NCBI RefSeq assembly: GCF_022758295.1
Contig: NZ_JALDWJ010000002.1
Coordinates: 186,001-250,000, forward strand
Direction: 5' to 3'
From: Lysobacter sp. CFH 32150
Lineage (GTDB): Bacteria > Pseudomonadota > Gammaproteobacteria > Xanthomonadales > Xanthomonadaceae
DNA length: 64,000 nucleotides
Positions 34,793 to 44,711 of the stretch are shown here, one piece after another. Numbering within the stretch: position 1 is the stretch's first letter; the number at the start of each line of letters is the position of its first letter. Position numbers and translations under genes: made by a program. Under the pieces are notes generated by a model. The model saw nothing but the letters and a program-made list of their open reading frames with translations, searched no databases and had not been told where the DNA came from.

Positions 34793-36112
34793 TCAATCGG
34801 CCAGCTGAAGAACCCGCAGGACCGCGATTGCACCCGCAAGCGCCATCGCGCCCTTGAATGCCAGCTCCCCGTATTGTTCACGGAACACAGCCAACGCCCG
34901 ACAGGTCACGGCCAGGAAGACAACCGACGCGACGAACCGGACGCGGTCCCCGGAGACAAAAGCCGTCGGCGACAAACCCAGGGCTGCCACCGAGGCGAGC
35001 GCAGCCAACAGAACCCAACCCGTAAGCAACGCTTCGCGCGGCGATCGCTTGAAGAAAACCAGGGCCGTGGCGGCGACCAGGCAGAGTGTCGAAAACAGCG
35101 AAACTGCCATGAACGAATAAGCCTTCGACCAGGCTGCATTGACGCCAGAAACCGCAGTCACGCCATACATCGCTGCCAGCCTCGAGTCGGCGGGCAGCGA
35201 AAGCCCGATGAGGTAGTTGGCCCCCACGAACATCAACCCACCAAGGATCGCGATGCGTGCCCAGCGGCTGGCGGGACTGCGCAAGACGAAGCATGCGGAA
35301 ATCGCGGCCAGCATCGCGACCAGCAGGTTCTGGGCATTGACGATGGTGCTGGCAACCAGCCCCATGCCGATGTTCGCCTTCTCCATCAAATCGAGCGCGT
35401 CGAAGTTGGCGAACCAGCGGATTTGCTCGAGCTCGTAGCGGTTACGGGCCCCGGGTGCCGCAAGCCCGATGGCCGCATTCAAAAGCACGAAGCCGACGTG
35501 GGCGATGTCCCACTTGTTCCATTCCCGAGTCGCTGCCAGCCTCCACATGATCGGCGCGAGCATCCCGATCATCACAATCGCGACCTGCTCGTTATAGGCA
35601 GCCAGACCGGAAGCGATCATCAGGCTGAGGTGGCCGAGCGTGGAGCGTTCTCGCCTGTCGAGGAATTGCAATGCACCGTAGGCACCCAGTGCGGCTGGCC
35701 ACAGATAGTTGAGCGATCCGGTCACCCACCACGCCGCTTCCGACAGCACGCCCGGCGTGAACAGGATGAAAAGTGCGAACGCGCATGCCATCGACGCGGA
35801 GCGAGGCAAACGATCGGCAAACCCGATGCGGCCGATGCTGTCGCACAACAGCAGCAGCATGCATGCATTCAGTACCTTCCACGCCACCATGTGATTGAGC
35901 AGCACAAGGGCGATGTCGTTCGGGACCCGGCCGGACCAGTGCATGTAGCGGTACTGGAGGAACTGCCAAAGGCCGTTCTTGCTGATCGCTGCGGAAAACA
36001 ACGCATCGTCGCCGTCAGCCCGTTTTTCGAAGACAAAGAAATTCAGGCAGAAGACCGCGACTATGATCAGCACAGGGAGAAGCCAGGGGGCCGGAACATG
36101 GATCCGTTTCAT
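34793..36112 (-). CDS. Polytopic membrane protein, DUF6056-like
   Basis: A 439-residue protein with about ten to twelve hydrophobic helices. The first periplasmic loop has KRADGDDALFSAAISKNGLW and then YMHWSGRVPNDIA, a pattern typical of DUF6056/GtrII-like membrane proteins that resemble GT-C glycosyltransferases. A surface-glycan role is therefore possible. The ATG at 36112 overlaps the stop of the upstream gene (ATGA), so the two are coupled. No polysaccharide genes are nearby, which makes this pair an isolated unit. Confidence 0.75.
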   Translation of the reverse strand: MKRIHVPAPWLLPVLIIVAVFCLNFFVFEKRADGDDALFSAAISKNGLWQFLQYRYMHWSGRVPNDIALVLLNHMVAWKVLNACMLLLLCDSIGRIGFADRLPRSASMACAFALFILFTPGVLSEAAWWVTGSLNYLWPAALGAYGALQFLDRRERSTLGHLSLMIASGLAAYNEQVAIVMIGMLAPIMWRLAATREWNKWDIAHVGFVLLNAAIGLAAPGARNRYELEQIRWFANFDALDLMEKANIGMGLVASTIVNAQNLLVAMLAAISACFVLRSPASRWARIAILGGLMFVGANYLIGLSLPADSRLAAMYGVTAVSGVNAAWSKAYSFMAVSLFSTLCLVAATALVFFKRSPREALLTGWVLLAALASVAALGLSPTAFVSGDRVRFVASVVFLAVTCRALAVFREQYGELAFKGAMALAGAIAVLRVLQLAD

Positions 36113-36612
36113 CGTGCCCCCGAGAACGAGCACGTCGTCGGTACCAGCGTGTAGCTTTCGCCCTCGTCATAGGCGATGTACAGCTGGCCCTCCCGGATCC
36201 TGTGCCCGGCCTTCTGCAAGTTCAGCGAAGCCGCAAACCCGGACGTCGTGTAGTCGATCCTGTCGCCGAGCAAGTAGTTCAATCTTTTGGAGACATCCCG
36301 CCGTGGCGGAAGATCGGTTTCCATCGCATAGAGCCGACCATCGGCTGCGTCGCGTATGACGACAGTGGTCGTGTGCTTGCCCCGGCGCTGCCCCGGCCTG
36401 GCAATCCAGCCGGAGATCAGGATCCGGCGGTGCGCGCTGAACTTGCAGCTTTCGATTTTCGATTGGAAGGCCTGCAGCGGCAGGTAGCCTCCGACCGGCC
36501 CCTCGAACGGGGGTGCCTGATTGAAGCTTCTGAACAGCAGGACGCAGAAGCAGGCCAGGAACAACGCAGCGGCAATCAGTAGAACGTCCAGAAACCTCGT
36601 TGCGCTGCTCAT
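36109..36612 (-). CDS. Membrane-anchored hypothetical protein
   Basis: A 167-residue protein with one N-terminal helix (LDVLLIAAALFLACFCVLLF) followed by a soluble domain, predicted periplasmic, with KFSAHRRILISGWIARPGQR and SGFAASLNLQKAGHRIREGQ. The soluble part resembles small beta-sandwich domains found with membrane glycosyltransferases, judging by the pattern only. It is translationally coupled to the DUF6056-like protein and probably acts with it. Confidence 0.6.
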   Translation of the reverse strand: MSSATRFLDVLLIAAALFLACFCVLLFRSFNQAPPFEGPVGGYLPLQAFQSKIESCKFSAHRRILISGWIARPGQRRGKHTTTVVIRDAADGRLYAMETDLPPRRDVSKRLNYLLGDRIDYTTSGFAASLNLQKAGHRIREGQLYIAYDEGESYTLVPTTCSFSGAR

Positions 36613-36719
36613 CCGTTCCCTCGGAATCGATCTTGGCTCTTCCCTGACCTCACCGGATTCGGCGTAGTGGGGGAACGACAGCTAAAATGATAACCGTCTC
36701 TAGCTGGAACACCCCCTTA

Positions 36720-37442
36720 ATGACCAACCGCAACCCGCCGCTGCTCGCCGCACGCGGCTTGCGTTTTGCGCGCAACGAGCAGCCGGTGTTCGGCCCACTC
36801 GATTTCGCCGTCGACGCGGGCGAGGCGCTGCTGGTGCAAGGCGACAACGGCGCCGGCAAGACCACCTTGCTGCGCGTACTGGCTGGGTTGCTGCAAGCGG
36901 ATGCGGGCGAAGTCGACATCGATGGGCAACCGGCAAAGGCGTCGCTGCGTTCCCGCGCGATCGCCTACCTCGGCCATCTGCCGGCCCTGAAGGCGGATCT
37001 GTCGGCGCTCGAGAACCTGAATTTCCTTTGCGGCCTGCACGGCCGCCGTCGTGGGCAGACGCCGGGCAATGCGCTGGGCATCGTCGGCCTGGCCAGTTAC
37101 GAGGACATCCTCGCCCGCCAGCTGTCGGCGGGGCAGAAGAAGCGGTTGTCGCTGGCCCGGCTGTGGCTGGCGCCGGCGCCGTTATGGCTGCTCGACGAGC
37201 CCTACGCCAACCTCGACCTCGACGGGATCAATCTCGTCAACCGCATGGTCCAGGCACACCTGCGCGATGGCGGTGCCTCGTTGCTGACCACGCACGGTGC
37301 CTATGCCGCACCGCCGGTGCGGACACGGATGCTGACGCTGGGTGAGGGGTCGCGCCCAGCCGATGCCCTATCGGCATCGGCTGCGACTCCGAACGCCCGG
37401 CCAGGGATGGCCGGGCCGGGCTATCCGGAGCAGAGTCATTAA
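36720..37442 (+). CDS. ccmA: Cytochrome c biogenesis heme ABC ATPase CcmA
   Basis: A 240-residue ATPase of the CcmAB complex, which releases holo-CcmE from CcmC. Walker A is [19 protein letters not shown], the signature is [19 protein letters not shown], and Walker B is [12 protein letters not shown]. It is the first gene of the ccm operon. The last 25 residues (from about [10 protein letters not shown]) are a non-conserved extension encoded in a repetitive GGCCGGGCCGGG-like stretch. The ATG at 36720 is chosen; an in-frame ATG at 36687 is possible. A TAAAAT element at 36683 could be a -10 box. Confidence 0.93.
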   Translation: MTNRNPPLLAARGLRFARNEQPVFGPLDFAVDAGEALLVQGDNGAGKTTLLRVLAGLLQADAGEVDIDGQPAKASLRSRAIAYLGHLPALKADLSALENLNFLCGLHGRRRGQTPGNALGIVGLASYEDILARQLSAGQKKRLSLARLWLAPAPLWLLDEPYANLDLDGINLVNRMVQAHLRDGGASLLTTHGAYAAPPVRTRMLTLGEGSRPADALSASAATPNARPGMAGPGYPEQSH

Positions 37443-37446
37443 CGCC

Positions 37447-38133
37447 ATGGACGGCACATCGGACTTCCTGAGAGCGGCAAAGGCCCTGTGCTTGCGCGAC
37501 CTGCGCCTGCTTTGGCGCCGTCGCGGCGATGCGCTGCAGCCGGCGCTGTTCGCGCTGCTGGTCGTGGTGCTGTTCGCACTGGCCTTGGGCGGCGAAGCAC
37601 AGGCCTTGTCGAAGGTGGCGTCGGCGGTGCTGTGGCTGGCCGTCCTGCTGGCCGGCCTGCTCGCACTGGATACGCTGTTCCGCGGCGACGCCGAGGACGG
37701 CTCGCTCGAGCAATGGATGCTGGCCCCGGTGCCGCTGTCGTGGCTGGTGCTGGTGCGCACGTTCATGCACTGGGCGACGACCGCGCTGCCGCTGCTCGTC
37801 GCCACGCCTTTCCTCGGCGAACTGCTGCACCTGCCACGCAGCGAATTGCCGGTGTTGCTGGCCTCACTCGCCCTGGGCACGCCGCTGCTGAGCCTGCTCG
37901 GCGCGGTGGTGGCCGCGTTAACCGTCGGCATGCGGCGCTCCGGTATCCTTGTCGCCCTGCTGGCGCTGCCGCTGTACGTGCCCGTCTTGGTGTTCGGCGC
38001 CGGCAGCGTGGCCGCCGCGTCGCAGGGCCTCGATCCGACCGGCGCGCTGCTGCTGCTCGGTGCCGGCCTGGTGCTGGCGCTGGTACTGGCGCCCTTGGCT
38101 GCGGCCGCGGCCATCCGTATTGCCCTGAGTTAA
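37447..38133 (+). CDS. ccmB: Heme exporter/ABC permease CcmB
   Basis: A 228-residue integral membrane subunit with six helices. CcmB-type markers are CLRDLRLLWRRRGDALQPAL at the N-terminus, EDGSLEQWMLAPVPLSWLVL, and LGAVVAALTVGMRRSGILVA. It partners CcmA. The start at 37447 lies 4 bases after the ccmA stop. Confidence 0.94.
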   Translation: MDGTSDFLRAAKALCLRDLRLLWRRRGDALQPALFALLVVVLFALALGGEAQALSKVASAVLWLAVLLAGLLALDTLFRGDAEDGSLEQWMLAPVPLSWLVLVRTFMHWATTALPLLVATPFLGELLHLPRSELPVLLASLALGTPLLSLLGAVVAALTVGMRRSGILVALLALPLYVPVLVFGAGSVAAASQGLDPTGALLLLGAGLVLALVLAPLAAAAAIRIALS

Positions 38134-38147
38134 CGCTGTTTAAGAGC

Positions 38148-38927
38148 ATGATGAATCCTGTCGTCCGCTGGTTCCACCAACTCGGTTCGCCGCCTTACTT
38201 CGACCGTTTCGCGGCGCGCTGGGCGCCGGTGGCGTACGCGTTCGGCGTGCTGGTGATGGCATATGGGCTGTGGGCGGCGCTGTTCCAGGTGCCGGCCGAC
38301 TACCAGCAGGGCGACAGCTTCCGGATCCTCTACATCCACGTACCGAGCGCCTGGATGAGCATGTTCGTCTTCGGGTTGATGGCCGTCTACGCGGCGATCG
38401 CGCTGGTCTGGCGGATCAAGCTGTGCGAAATCCTGGCGATGGCCTGCGCACCGATCGGCGCTGCGTTCACCGTGATCACGCTCGCCACCGGTTCGATCTG
38501 GGGCAAGCCGATGTGGGGCACGTGGTGGGACTGGGATCCGCGCCTGACCACCGAACTGATTCTTCTCTTCCTCTACCTCGGTGTGATCGGCCTCTACAAC
38601 GCCATCGACGATCGCCGCGCTGCCGCGCGCGCTGCCGGTCTGCTCGCCATCGTCGGCGTCGCATTGTTGCCGGTAATCCGCTACTCCGTGGTGTGGTGGA
38701 ACTCGCTGCACCAGGGCCAGACGATCAGCCTGCTCGGCAAATCGAGCATCGACCCGAGCATGGTGCCGCCACTGGTGGCGATGATCATCGGCACCAAGCT
38801 GTGGTTCATCGGTTCGTTGCTGGCGCGTTCGCGTGCCGACAACCTGCGTCGCGAAGCCGGCAAGGACTGGGTGCTACGAATTGCCAATCCGCCGACCAAG
38901 GCTGACGGTGCAGGAGGCGGCCGATGA
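38148..38927 (+). CDS. ccmC: Heme-handling protein CcmC
   Basis: A 259-residue six-helix protein of the heme-handling family. The tryptophan-rich signature is present as GKPMWGTWWDWDPRLTTE, flanked by the periplasmic histidines in ILYIHVPSAWMS and VVWWNSLHQGQTIS. CcmC loads heme onto CcmE. Two adjacent ATG codons (38148 and 38151) are possible starts. It overlaps ccmD by ATGA. Confidence 0.95.
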   Translation: MMNPVVRWFHQLGSPPYFDRFAARWAPVAYAFGVLVMAYGLWAALFQVPADYQQGDSFRILYIHVPSAWMSMFVFGLMAVYAAIALVWRIKLCEILAMACAPIGAAFTVITLATGSIWGKPMWGTWWDWDPRLTTELILLFLYLGVIGLYNAIDDRRAAARAAGLLAIVGVALLPVIRYSVVWWNSLHQGQTISLLGKSSIDPSMVPPLVAMIIGTKLWFIGSLLARSRADNLRREAGKDWVLRIANPPTKADGAGGGR

Positions 38928-39088
38928 GCTACCAGAACTACGTCATCGCCGCTTACACGGTGTTCGTTGTCGTGCTGCTGTGGGACCTGATTGCGCCGCG
39001 CATCCAGATCCGCCAGCAGTTGCGGGCCGCGAAGCTGAGGGCCACGCGTGAAGCTGCGCGCACGACACCTTCGGAACTGACGCGATGA
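38924..39088 (+). CDS. ccmD: Small heme-exporter subunit CcmD
   Basis: A 54-residue single-helix protein beginning [20 protein letters not shown], then a basic cytoplasmic tail ([20 protein letters not shown]). Position between ccmC and ccmE, small size and one N-terminal helix identify it as CcmD, which is needed to release heme-bound CcmE. Both its start and its stop overlap the neighbours by ATGA. Confidence 0.9.
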   Translation: MSYQNYVIAAYTVFVVVLLWDLIAPRIQIRQQLRAAKLRATREAARTTPSELTR

Positions 39089-39552
39089 ATCCGACCCGCA
39101 AACGCCGTCTGTGGCTGGTGCTGGCGCTGGTCGTCGCGGCCGCGATCGCCACCGCGCTGGTTGCGATGGCGCTGCAGCGCAATGTCGCCTACCTCTACAC
39201 GCCCTCGGAAGTATTGAAGGGCGAAGCGGGCGAGCGCGCCCGTTTTCGTCTCGGCGGCATGGTCGCGGCCGGCTCGTTCCAGCGCGCAGAAGGCTCGATG
39301 CAGGCGCACTTCCGCGTCGACGACGGCGATGCGCAATTGCCCGTGGTCTACACCGGGATCCTCCCTGACCTGTTCCGCGAGAAGCAGGCCGTGATCGCAA
39401 CGGGACGCATGCAGGGCGACACCTTCGTCGCTGAGGAAGTGCTGGCCAAGCACGACGAGACCTACATGCCGAAGGAAGTCGCCGACAAGATGGGCATGGC
39501 ACATCGCAAGCACGACGTGCCGATGCCCGCCGACAAGGCGAGCACACAGTAA
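39085..39552 (+). CDS. ccmE: Periplasmic heme chaperone CcmE
   Basis: A 155-residue heme chaperone. One N-terminal membrane anchor ([20 protein letters not shown]) is followed by an OB-fold. The heme-linking histidine lies in [16 protein letters not shown], with the tyrosine four residues later (HxxxY). It carries heme from CcmC to the CcmF/H ligase. Confidence 0.95.
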   Translation: MNPTRKRRLWLVLALVVAAAIATALVAMALQRNVAYLYTPSEVLKGEAGERARFRLGGMVAAGSFQRAEGSMQAHFRVDDGDAQLPVVYTGILPDLFREKQAVIATGRMQGDTFVAEEVLAKHDETYMPKEVADKMGMAHRKHDVPMPADKASTQ

Positions 39553-41619
39553 ATGCTGCCTGTGCATATCCTTCCGGAGCTGGGCCAAGTCGCCCTGATC
39601 CTGGCGCTGCTGGTTGCGGCGCTGCAAGCCGCATTGCCGCTGGCCGGCGCACAGCGTGGGCGCGCATCGTGGATGGCGATCGCGCGTCCGGCCGCCTATC
39701 TGCAACTCGCGCTGGTCGCACTCGCTTTCGCGATCCTGAGCCATGCGTTCGTCACGCAGGATTTCTCGCTGCGCTACGTGGCCACCAATTCCAACTCGTT
39801 GCTGCCGATCGTCTACCGCTACACCGCGGTCTGGGGCGCTCACGAGGGCTCGCTGCTGTTGTGGGCGCTGATTCTTGCGTTGTGGACCGCGGCGGTTGCG
39901 CGTTTCTCGCAGCGCCTGCCTAGCGAGGTGATCGCACGCGTGCTTGGCGTGATGGGGCTGGTCAGCATCGGCTTCCTCGCGTTTCTGATCTTCACCAGCA
40001 ACCCATTCGAGCGCCTGCTGCCGGCGGAGCTCGAAGGCCGCGACCTCAACCCGCTGCTGCAAGACCCGGGCATGATCATCCACCCGCCGATGCTGTACAT
40101 CGGCTATGTCGGTTTCGCGGTGCCATTCGCATTCGCGATCGCGGCACTACTCGATGGCCGCGTCGACGTGCGCTGGCTGCGCTGGACGCGGCCGTGGACC
40201 AACGTCGCCTGGGGCTTCCTCACCATCGGCATCGCGCTGGGTTCGTGGTGGGCGTATTACGAACTCGGCTGGGGCGGCTGGTGGTTCTGGGATCCGGTCG
40301 AGAACGCCAGCTTCATGCCGTGGCTCGCCGGTGCGGCGTTGCTGCATTCGCAGGCGGTGACCGAAAAGCGCGGCAGCTTCCGCGGTTGGACCTTGCTGCT
40401 CGCCATCGCGACATTCTCGCTATCGCTGCTCGGCACCTTCCTCGTGCGCTCGGGCGTGCTCACCAGCGTGCATGCGTTCGCTTCCGATCCGATGCGCGGC
40501 TTGTTCATCCTGACGTTCCTCGGCGTGGTCATCGGCGGCTCGCTGCTGCTGTATGCGCTGCGCGCACCGGACGCCGAAGACGGCGCACCGTTCGCGGCGA
40601 GCTCGCGCGAAACCCTGTTACTCGCCAACAACCTCCTACTGGCTTCGGCATGCGCAATGGTGTTGCTCGGCACGCTGTATCCATTGCTGGCCGATGCGTT
40701 GAACCTCGGCAAGATCTCCGTCGGCCCGCCTTACTTCGCGCTGTTGTTCGTGGTGCTGATGGCACCGCTGGTATTGCTGCTGCCATTCGGGCCCTTGACG
40801 CGCTGGCAGCGCGAACAGGCGTCGCGACCGATCGCGATGCTGCTGCCGTGGCTCGGGCTTGCGCTCGGGATCGGCATCGCCGCGTATTTCCTCGCGCCGC
40901 AAGGCCAGTGGAAGGTCGCTGCGGGCGTGGCCGGCGCAGCCTGGGTTGCAGCGGGCACGGCGCGTTTCCTGTGGACTCGGCTTCAAAGAAGTAAACCCAA
41001 TTCGCAAGGACGACGCTTCACCGCCGAAATGCTTGGCATGACGCTCGCGCACGTCGGCATCGCGGTGTTCCTGGTCGGCGCTCTTTTGGTCGAGGGCCTG
41101 AACCAGCAACACGAGCTCGCGTTGAAGCCTGGGCAAACCGTCGAACTCGGCCGCCATGCATTCCGTTTCGAAGGCGTGCAGCGCCTGCAAGGTCCCAACT
41201 ACATCGCCGACCGCGGCACCGTGCAGGTCCTGCACGACGACGCACCGCTGACCACGCTGCATCCGGAAAAGCGCAGCTACGCCAGCGGCGGCCAGGTGAT
41301 GACCGAGGCCGGCATCGCACCAGGGTTTACCGGCGATCTGTACGTCGCATTGGGCGAACCGCTTGGCGGTGATGCATGGGCGGTGCGGGTGCACAGCAAA
41401 CCATTCATACGCTGGATCTGGCTCGGTGCGCTGTTGATGGCGATGGGTGGCTTCGTCACAGCAACGGATCGACGTTTCAGACCGAAAGAAATTGAAGGTA
41501 GTGAACGCAGCCATAGCAAACTTCCCAGCTCAGAAGAGAGTTGGGAACCGCAAATCGGTGTGCCTATCGCCCGGGGTCATATGAGCCCTGACGGAAATTT
41601 CGGGGATGGCGATCCATGA
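39553..41619 (+). CDS. ccmF: Cytochrome c heme lyase subunit CcmF
   Basis: A 688-residue polytopic protein, the core of the System I heme ligase. The WWD domain is ELGWGGWWFWDPVENASFMP. Other conserved stretches are AVWGAHEGSLLLWALILALW and GTFLVRSGVLTSVHAFASDP. The ATG at 39553 follows the ccmE stop directly. The last 40 or so residues are a poorly conserved polar tail. It overlaps ccmG by ATGA. Confidence 0.96.
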   Translation: MLPVHILPELGQVALILALLVAALQAALPLAGAQRGRASWMAIARPAAYLQLALVALAFAILSHAFVTQDFSLRYVATNSNSLLPIVYRYTAVWGAHEGSLLLWALILALWTAAVARFSQRLPSEVIARVLGVMGLVSIGFLAFLIFTSNPFERLLPAELEGRDLNPLLQDPGMIIHPPMLYIGYVGFAVPFAFAIAALLDGRVDVRWLRWTRPWTNVAWGFLTIGIALGSWWAYYELGWGGWWFWDPVENASFMPWLAGAALLHSQAVTEKRGSFRGWTLLLAIATFSLSLLGTFLVRSGVLTSVHAFASDPMRGLFILTFLGVVIGGSLLLYALRAPDAEDGAPFAASSRETLLLANNLLLASACAMVLLGTLYPLLADALNLGKISVGPPYFALLFVVLMAPLVLLLPFGPLTRWQREQASRPIAMLLPWLGLALGIGIAAYFLAPQGQWKVAAGVAGAAWVAAGTARFLWTRLQRSKPNSQGRRFTAEMLGMTLAHVGIAVFLVGALLVEGLNQQHELALKPGQTVELGRHAFRFEGVQRLQGPNYIADRGTVQVLHDDAPLTTLHPEKRSYASGGQVMTEAGIAPGFTGDLYVALGEPLGGDAWAVRVHSKPFIRWIWLGALLMAMGGFVTATDRRFRPKEIEGSERSHSKLPSSEESWEPQIGVPIARGHMSPDGNFGDGDP

Positions 41620-42161
41620 AATTGAATCGTTGGCTTCCTCTCGCGATCTTCTCCGCCATTGCGGTGCTGCTCGCCGCCGGCGTCTGGCTCAGCCGCAAAC
41701 CGGACCGCGACGCCCTGCCCTCGCCGTTGATCGACAAGCCGGCACCGGCGTTCGCATTGCCGGTGCTGCACGAACCACAACGCACAGTGACGCTACAGGA
41801 CCTGCGCGGGGCGCCATTCCTGCTCAACGTCTGGGGCAGCTGGTGCCCGGAATGCCAGGTCGAGCACCCAGTGATCACCCGTTTCGCCGAAACCAAGCGC
41901 ATACGCGTGGTCGGCTACAACTGGAAGGACGATCGAGCGGACGCGTTGCGCTGGCTCGACCAGTTCGGCAATCCATACTGGCTCGTGATCGCCGATGTCG
42001 AAGGTAAATCCGCCATCGACTGGGGCATCTACGGCGCACCGGAAACCTTCCTCGTCGATGGCAACGGCACGATCCGCTGGAAGCATGTCGGCCCCTTGAC
42101 CGACGCGCTCATCGCCGGTGAACTGCTGCCGGCCCTGCAGCGGATCGAGGACGCACGATGA
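41616..42161 (+). CDS. ccmG: Periplasmic thiol:disulfide oxidoreductase CcmG/DsbE
   Basis: A 181-residue membrane-anchored thioredoxin-like protein. After one helix (WLPLAIFSAIAVLLAAGVWL) comes the DsbE active site in LNVWGSWCPECQVEHP and the conserved GVYGAPETFLVD-type segment (here GIYGAPETFLVDGNG). It keeps the apocytochrome cysteines reduced. Starts at the ATGA overlap with ccmF. Confidence 0.95.
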   Translation: MKLNRWLPLAIFSAIAVLLAAGVWLSRKPDRDALPSPLIDKPAPAFALPVLHEPQRTVTLQDLRGAPFLLNVWGSWCPECQVEHPVITRFAETKRIRVVGYNWKDDRADALRWLDQFGNPYWLVIADVEGKSAIDWGIYGAPETFLVDGNGTIRWKHVGPLTDALIAGELLPALQRIEDAR

Positions 42162-42595
42162 AGGCCTTCCTGCTCGCCTTGCTGCTGGCGTGCATGCCGG
42201 CGCTCGCGATCGCCCAGGTCGCGACCGATCCAACACCGCTGCAGTTCAACGACGCTGCGGAAGAACAACGTTTCCGCGCGCTCGTCTCCGAGTTGCGCTG
42301 TGTCATGTGCCAGAACCAGTCGCTGGCCGATTCCAACGCGCAGATCGCCTACGACCTGCGCCGCGAAGTGCTCAAACTGATGCGGCAAGGCAAGAGCAAC
42401 GCCGAGGTCAGGGATTTCTTGGTCGCGCGCTACGGCGAGTTCGTGCTGTACCGTCCGCGCGTCGCCGGCAAGACCTGGCTGCTGTGGCTGGGGCCGATCG
42501 TGCTGGTGCTGATCGGCGGCATGGTCGTCGCGCATATCGTGCGCAAGCGCTCCGATCACGGCACAGTCGCCACCGACGACACGCAGGAGTGGTGA
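42158..42595 (+). CDS. ccmH: Cytochrome c maturation protein CcmH
   Basis: A 145-residue protein with a signal peptide, the redox motif in LRCVMCQNQSLADSNAQIAY, and one C-terminal helix (LLWLGPIVLVLIGGMVVAHI). It corresponds to the N-terminal half of E. coli CcmH; the TPR half is encoded separately by the next gene. It overlaps ccmG (ATGA) and ccmI by one base (TGATG). Confidence 0.95.
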   Translation: MKAFLLALLLACMPALAIAQVATDPTPLQFNDAAEEQRFRALVSELRCVMCQNQSLADSNAQIAYDLRREVLKLMRQGKSNAEVRDFLVARYGEFVLYRPRVAGKTWLLWLGPIVLVLIGGMVVAHIVRKRSDHGTVATDDTQEW

Positions 42596-43602
42596 TGACC
42601 GCTTTCCTCGTTCTCGCAATCGCCCTCACCCTTGCCGTCCTCGCGTTGCTGTTGCGGCCGCTGTGGCGTAGCTCACGCAACCTGGCGCTCGGCATTGCCG
42701 CGACCGTCGCGATATCGACACTTGCGCTCTACCAGCTCGTCGGCACCCCGACCGCGCTCGATGCACAAGCGCTTGCGATGCCGCCGACGCTCGACGACGC
42801 CATCGTCCAGCTCGAAGCGCAACTCGATCGCGATCCGAAGCAACCCGACGGCTGGCGCCTGCTCGGCCAGGCCTACACCACCGAACAGCGCTTCGCCGAT
42901 GCACGTGAGGCCTACGCCAAGGCCGTGGCGTTGGCACCGCGGGATGCCGACGTGCTGGTCGAAGCGGCACAGGCGCGCGCCATGGCCGCGTCGGAACGGC
43001 GCTTCGACGATGCTGCGATCGCATTGCTGCAGCGTGCGTTGCAGGCACAGCCACAGCACCAGCGCGCGCGTTGGTTCCTGGGCATCGCCCAGCGCCAGGC
43101 CGGCAAGCATGCCGACGCCGCGAAGACCTGGGAATCGCTGCTGCCGCAAGTCGATGCCAGGACCGCAGCCACCCTGCGTCCGCAAATAGACGCCGCGCGT
43201 ACCGCCGCCGGCTTGCCACCGTTGCCAGCGCCGGCCGCTGCCACGGGCGACCACACGATCACGGTGAAAGTCCAGCTCGATCCCGACCTCGCCTCACGCG
43301 TGCGCCTGCGCCACGACTCCAACATCTTCGTGATCGCACGTATTCCGAGCGGACCACCGATGCCGGTGGCGGTCGAGAAGCACAGCGTGCAGGAATTGCC
43401 GTTCACGGCCACACTCGACGATGGCGACAGCCCCATGCCGACGCAGAAGCTGTCGTCGTTGCAGGAAGTCGAGGTGATCGCGCGGCTATCCGGCAGCGGC
43501 AATGCAATGCCGCAGGAAGGCGACCTGGAATCAGCCCCGGTACGCGTGCGCCTGCCCGCCACTGCACCAGTCGAACTCACCATCGGCAACATGCGCGAAT
43601 GA
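42595..43602 (+). CDS. ccmI: TPR apocytochrome chaperone CcmI
   Basis: A 335-residue protein with two N-terminal helices, a TPR region (DPKQPDGWRLLGQAYTTEQR, then FADAREAYAKAVALAPRDAD) and a C-terminal periplasmic domain (ITVKVQLDPDLASRVRLRHD). It binds apocytochrome c C-termini and delivers them to CcmFH. The ATG at 42595 overlaps the ccmH stop; a GTG one codon earlier is possible. Its stop overlaps metX by ATGA, so an amino acid gene is coupled to the ccm operon. Confidence 0.92.
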   Translation: MTAFLVLAIALTLAVLALLLRPLWRSSRNLALGIAATVAISTLALYQLVGTPTALDAQALAMPPTLDDAIVQLEAQLDRDPKQPDGWRLLGQAYTTEQRFADAREAYAKAVALAPRDADVLVEAAQARAMAASERRFDDAAIALLQRALQAQPQHQRARWFLGIAQRQAGKHADAAKTWESLLPQVDARTAATLRPQIDAARTAAGLPPLPAPAAATGDHTITVKVQLDPDLASRVRLRHDSNIFVIARIPSGPPMPVAVEKHSVQELPFTATLDDGDSPMPTQKLSSLQEVEVIARLSGSGNAMPQEGDLESAPVRVRLPATAPVELTIGNMRE

Positions 43603-44711
43603 CCGAATTCATCCCGATCGGAACCCGCTTCTTCGAATTGCCCTCGCCGTTCCCGATGAAACGCGGTGGCGCGCTGCACGGTGCGCGCGCCGCGTACGAA
43701 ACGTGGGGCACGCTCAATGCCGAACGCGACAACGCGGTGCTGATCGTCACCGGCCTCTCGCCCGACGCACATGCAGCGATGAACACCGGCAATCCGGAAC
43801 CGGGCTGGTGGGAAGCGATGCTCGGACCGGGCAAGGCGATCGATACCGACCGCTGGTTCGCCATCTGCGTCAATTCGCTCGGCAGCTGCAAGGGCTCGAC
43901 CGGGCCCGCATCGATCAATCCCGCGACGGGCCAGCTGTACCGCCTCGACTTCCCTGAACTTTCGGTCGAAGACGGTGCCGACGCCGCGTTCTCGGTCGTG
44001 CATGGGCTCGGCATCGAACGCCTCGCCTGCATCATTGGCAACTCGATGGGCGGCATGACCGCGCTCGCCTACCTGCTGCGTCATCCGGGTTCGGCGCGCA
44101 GCCACATCAACATCTCCGGCAGCGCGCGTGCGTTGCCATTCTCGATCGCAATCCGTTCGCTGCAGCGCGAAGCGATCCGCCTCGACCCGAACTGGAACAA
44201 CGGCCAGTACGACGACCAAACCTATCCCGAAGCCGGCATGCGCATGGCGCGCAAGCTCGGCGTGATCACCTATCGCTCGGCGCTGGAATGGGACGGCCGC
44301 TTCGGCCGCGTGCGGCTCGATTCCGACCGCCGCGATGACGACGATCCGTTCGGCCTCGAGTTCGAAGTCGAGAGTTACCTCGAAGGCCACGCGCGCCGCT
44401 TCGTGCGCCGCTTCGATCCCAACTGCTATCTCTACCTCAGCCGCTCGATGGACTGGTTCGATCTCGCCGAATACGGCGGCGACGTGATGACAGGACTTGC
44501 CCAGATCCGCGTCGATAAGGCCCTGTCCATCGGCGTGCAGACCGACATCCTGTTCCCCCTGCAACAACAGCAGCAGGTCGCCGAAGGCCTGCGCGCGGGC
44601 GGCGCGGAAGTCGAATTCCTGCCGTTGCCGTCGCCGCAGGGCCATGACGCCTTCCTGGTCGATATCGAGCGCTTCGGCCCGGCCGTGAGCGGCTTCCTCG
44701 CCGATTTGTAG
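43599..44711 (+). CDS. metX: MetX-family O-acyltransferase (homoserine or serine O-succinyltransferase)
   Basis: A 370-residue alpha/beta-hydrolase acyltransferase. Hallmarks are LPSPFPMKRGGALHGARAAY, LGSCKGSTGPASINP, the nucleophile Ser in CIIGNSMGGMTAL, and QGHDAFLVDIERF with the catalytic His. Within this fold some enzymes use homoserine for methionine synthesis. Xanthomonadaceae members have been reassigned as serine O-succinyltransferases that feed cysteine synthesis, and the NGQYDDQTYPEAGM region here is unlike classical homoserine acetyltransferases. The donor and acceptor are therefore uncertain. It is coupled to ccmI, and a cysteine dioxygenase-like gene follows. Confidence 0.9.
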   Translation: MTEFIPIGTRFFELPSPFPMKRGGALHGARAAYETWGTLNAERDNAVLIVTGLSPDAHAAMNTGNPEPGWWEAMLGPGKAIDTDRWFAICVNSLGSCKGSTGPASINPATGQLYRLDFPELSVEDGADAAFSVVHGLGIERLACIIGNSMGGMTALAYLLRHPGSARSHINISGSARALPFSIAIRSLQREAIRLDPNWNNGQYDDQTYPEAGMRMARKLGVITYRSALEWDGRFGRVRLDSDRRDDDDPFGLEFEVESYLEGHARRFVRRFDPNCYLYLSRSMDWFDLAEYGGDVMTGLAQIRVDKALSIGVQTDILFPLQQQQQVAEGLRAGGAEVEFLPLPSPQGHDAFLVDIERFGPAVSGFLADL